Shown one piece after another: positions 4,937 to 5,048 of a stretch of 5,048 nt of DNA. The DNA is from Desulfuromusa sp. GTDB taxonomy: Bacteria; Desulfobacterota; Desulfuromonadia; Desulfuromonadales; Geopsychrobacteraceae. The DNA lies in assembly GCA_021157505.1 (NCBI GenBank), contig JAGGWI010000231.1, positions 1 through 5,048 on the forward strand, read 5' to 3'. A program made the translations under genes and the position numbers. Positions within the stretch are counted from its first letter, which is position 1. Every line of letters starts with the position of its first letter. The notes under the pieces are model-generated. The model made no database searches. It saw only the letters and a program-made list of their open reading frames with translations, and was not told the origin of the DNA.

Positions 4937-5048
4937 TTAAGCTCTGCGGATAACTTCAACTAACAGTTCACTGGCTTTGACCATATCGTCAACGGCGATC
5001 TGTTCGTTAATCGTATGAACTTTTTCCATGCCGGTTGCCATAATGACC
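4937..5048 (-). CDS. M20-family metallopeptidase, PepT-like, C-terminal end only
   Basis: The last 36 codons and the TAA stop (4939-4937) of a minus-strand gene whose start lies beyond the right edge. The visible protein includes ATGMEKVHT, then NEQIAVDDMVKASELL and a short helical tail. This matches the end of PepT-like M20 peptidases, where the His of the VHT motif is normally a zinc ligand and the final helix follows an (E)-x-I-A/P-V/I-x-D/E-(M/L)-(V/M)-K pattern. These enzymes are cytoplasmic zinc peptidases that release N-terminal residues from short peptides. The exact subgroup cannot be fixed from so short a piece. Confidence 0.75.
   Translation of the reverse strand, partial: VIMATGMEKVHTINEQIAVDDMVKASELLVEVIRRA

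Noticed and set aside
1..5048. CRISPR array, tRNA or rRNA gene
   Set aside because: No regularly spaced direct repeats and no tRNA- or rRNA-like conserved segments were seen on either strand.

Overview
This 5,048-base window looks like chromosomal DNA of a mid-GC Gram-negative bacterium. The compact genes, weak but recognisable Shine-Dalgarno sites, protein families and hairpin-rich intergenic repeats would fit a Desulfuromonadales-type organism. That placement is an impression from sequence style only and carries low confidence. There are four complete genes and one gene fragment. No RNA gene, CRISPR array, transposase gene or phage gene was seen.

Layout from left to right: (1) Positions 1-275 are non-coding. 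They hold a long imperfect palindrome (1-57), a weak candidate terminator (61-77), a short GC hairpin (83-97) and a 10-bp-stem hairpin (125-163). (2) Positions 276-2259, minus strand, carry a two-gene unit for the paired ATPases of a peptide/nickel-type ABC importer. OppD/DppD-like is transcribed first and OppF/DppF-like follows 13 bases later, probably from a TTG start. (3) Positions 2260-2611 are non-coding. They hold a candidate promoter and a small palindrome for the ATPase unit, then a 169-bp structured element with imperfect terminal inverted repeats. (4) Positions 2612-3508, plus strand, encode a PHP-domain phosphoesterase of the RNase AM / 3',5'-nucleoside bisphosphate phosphatase type. 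(5) Positions 3509-4666, minus strand, encode a class I/II PLP aminotransferase. Its stop codon touches the stop codon of the PHP gene, and its likely terminator lies inside the end of the PHP coding sequence. (6) Positions 4667-4936 are non-coding, with a nested inverted-repeat structure of about 210 bp. (7) Positions 4937-5048, minus strand, hold the last 36 codons of an M20-family (PepT-like) peptidase.

Three of the five genes fit a peptide/amino-acid use theme: peptide importer ATPases, an aminopeptidase-like enzyme and an aminotransferase. The PHP enzyme is a nucleotide/RNA recycling function and may be an unrelated neighbour. The importer ATPases have no permease or binding-protein gene beside them here.

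No new defence system or other undescribed protein system is evident. The less ordinary content is in the intergenic DNA: three structured, repeat-like elements, two of which share a degenerate 13-base motif at their ends, plus the tight convergent gene junction at 3488-3521.
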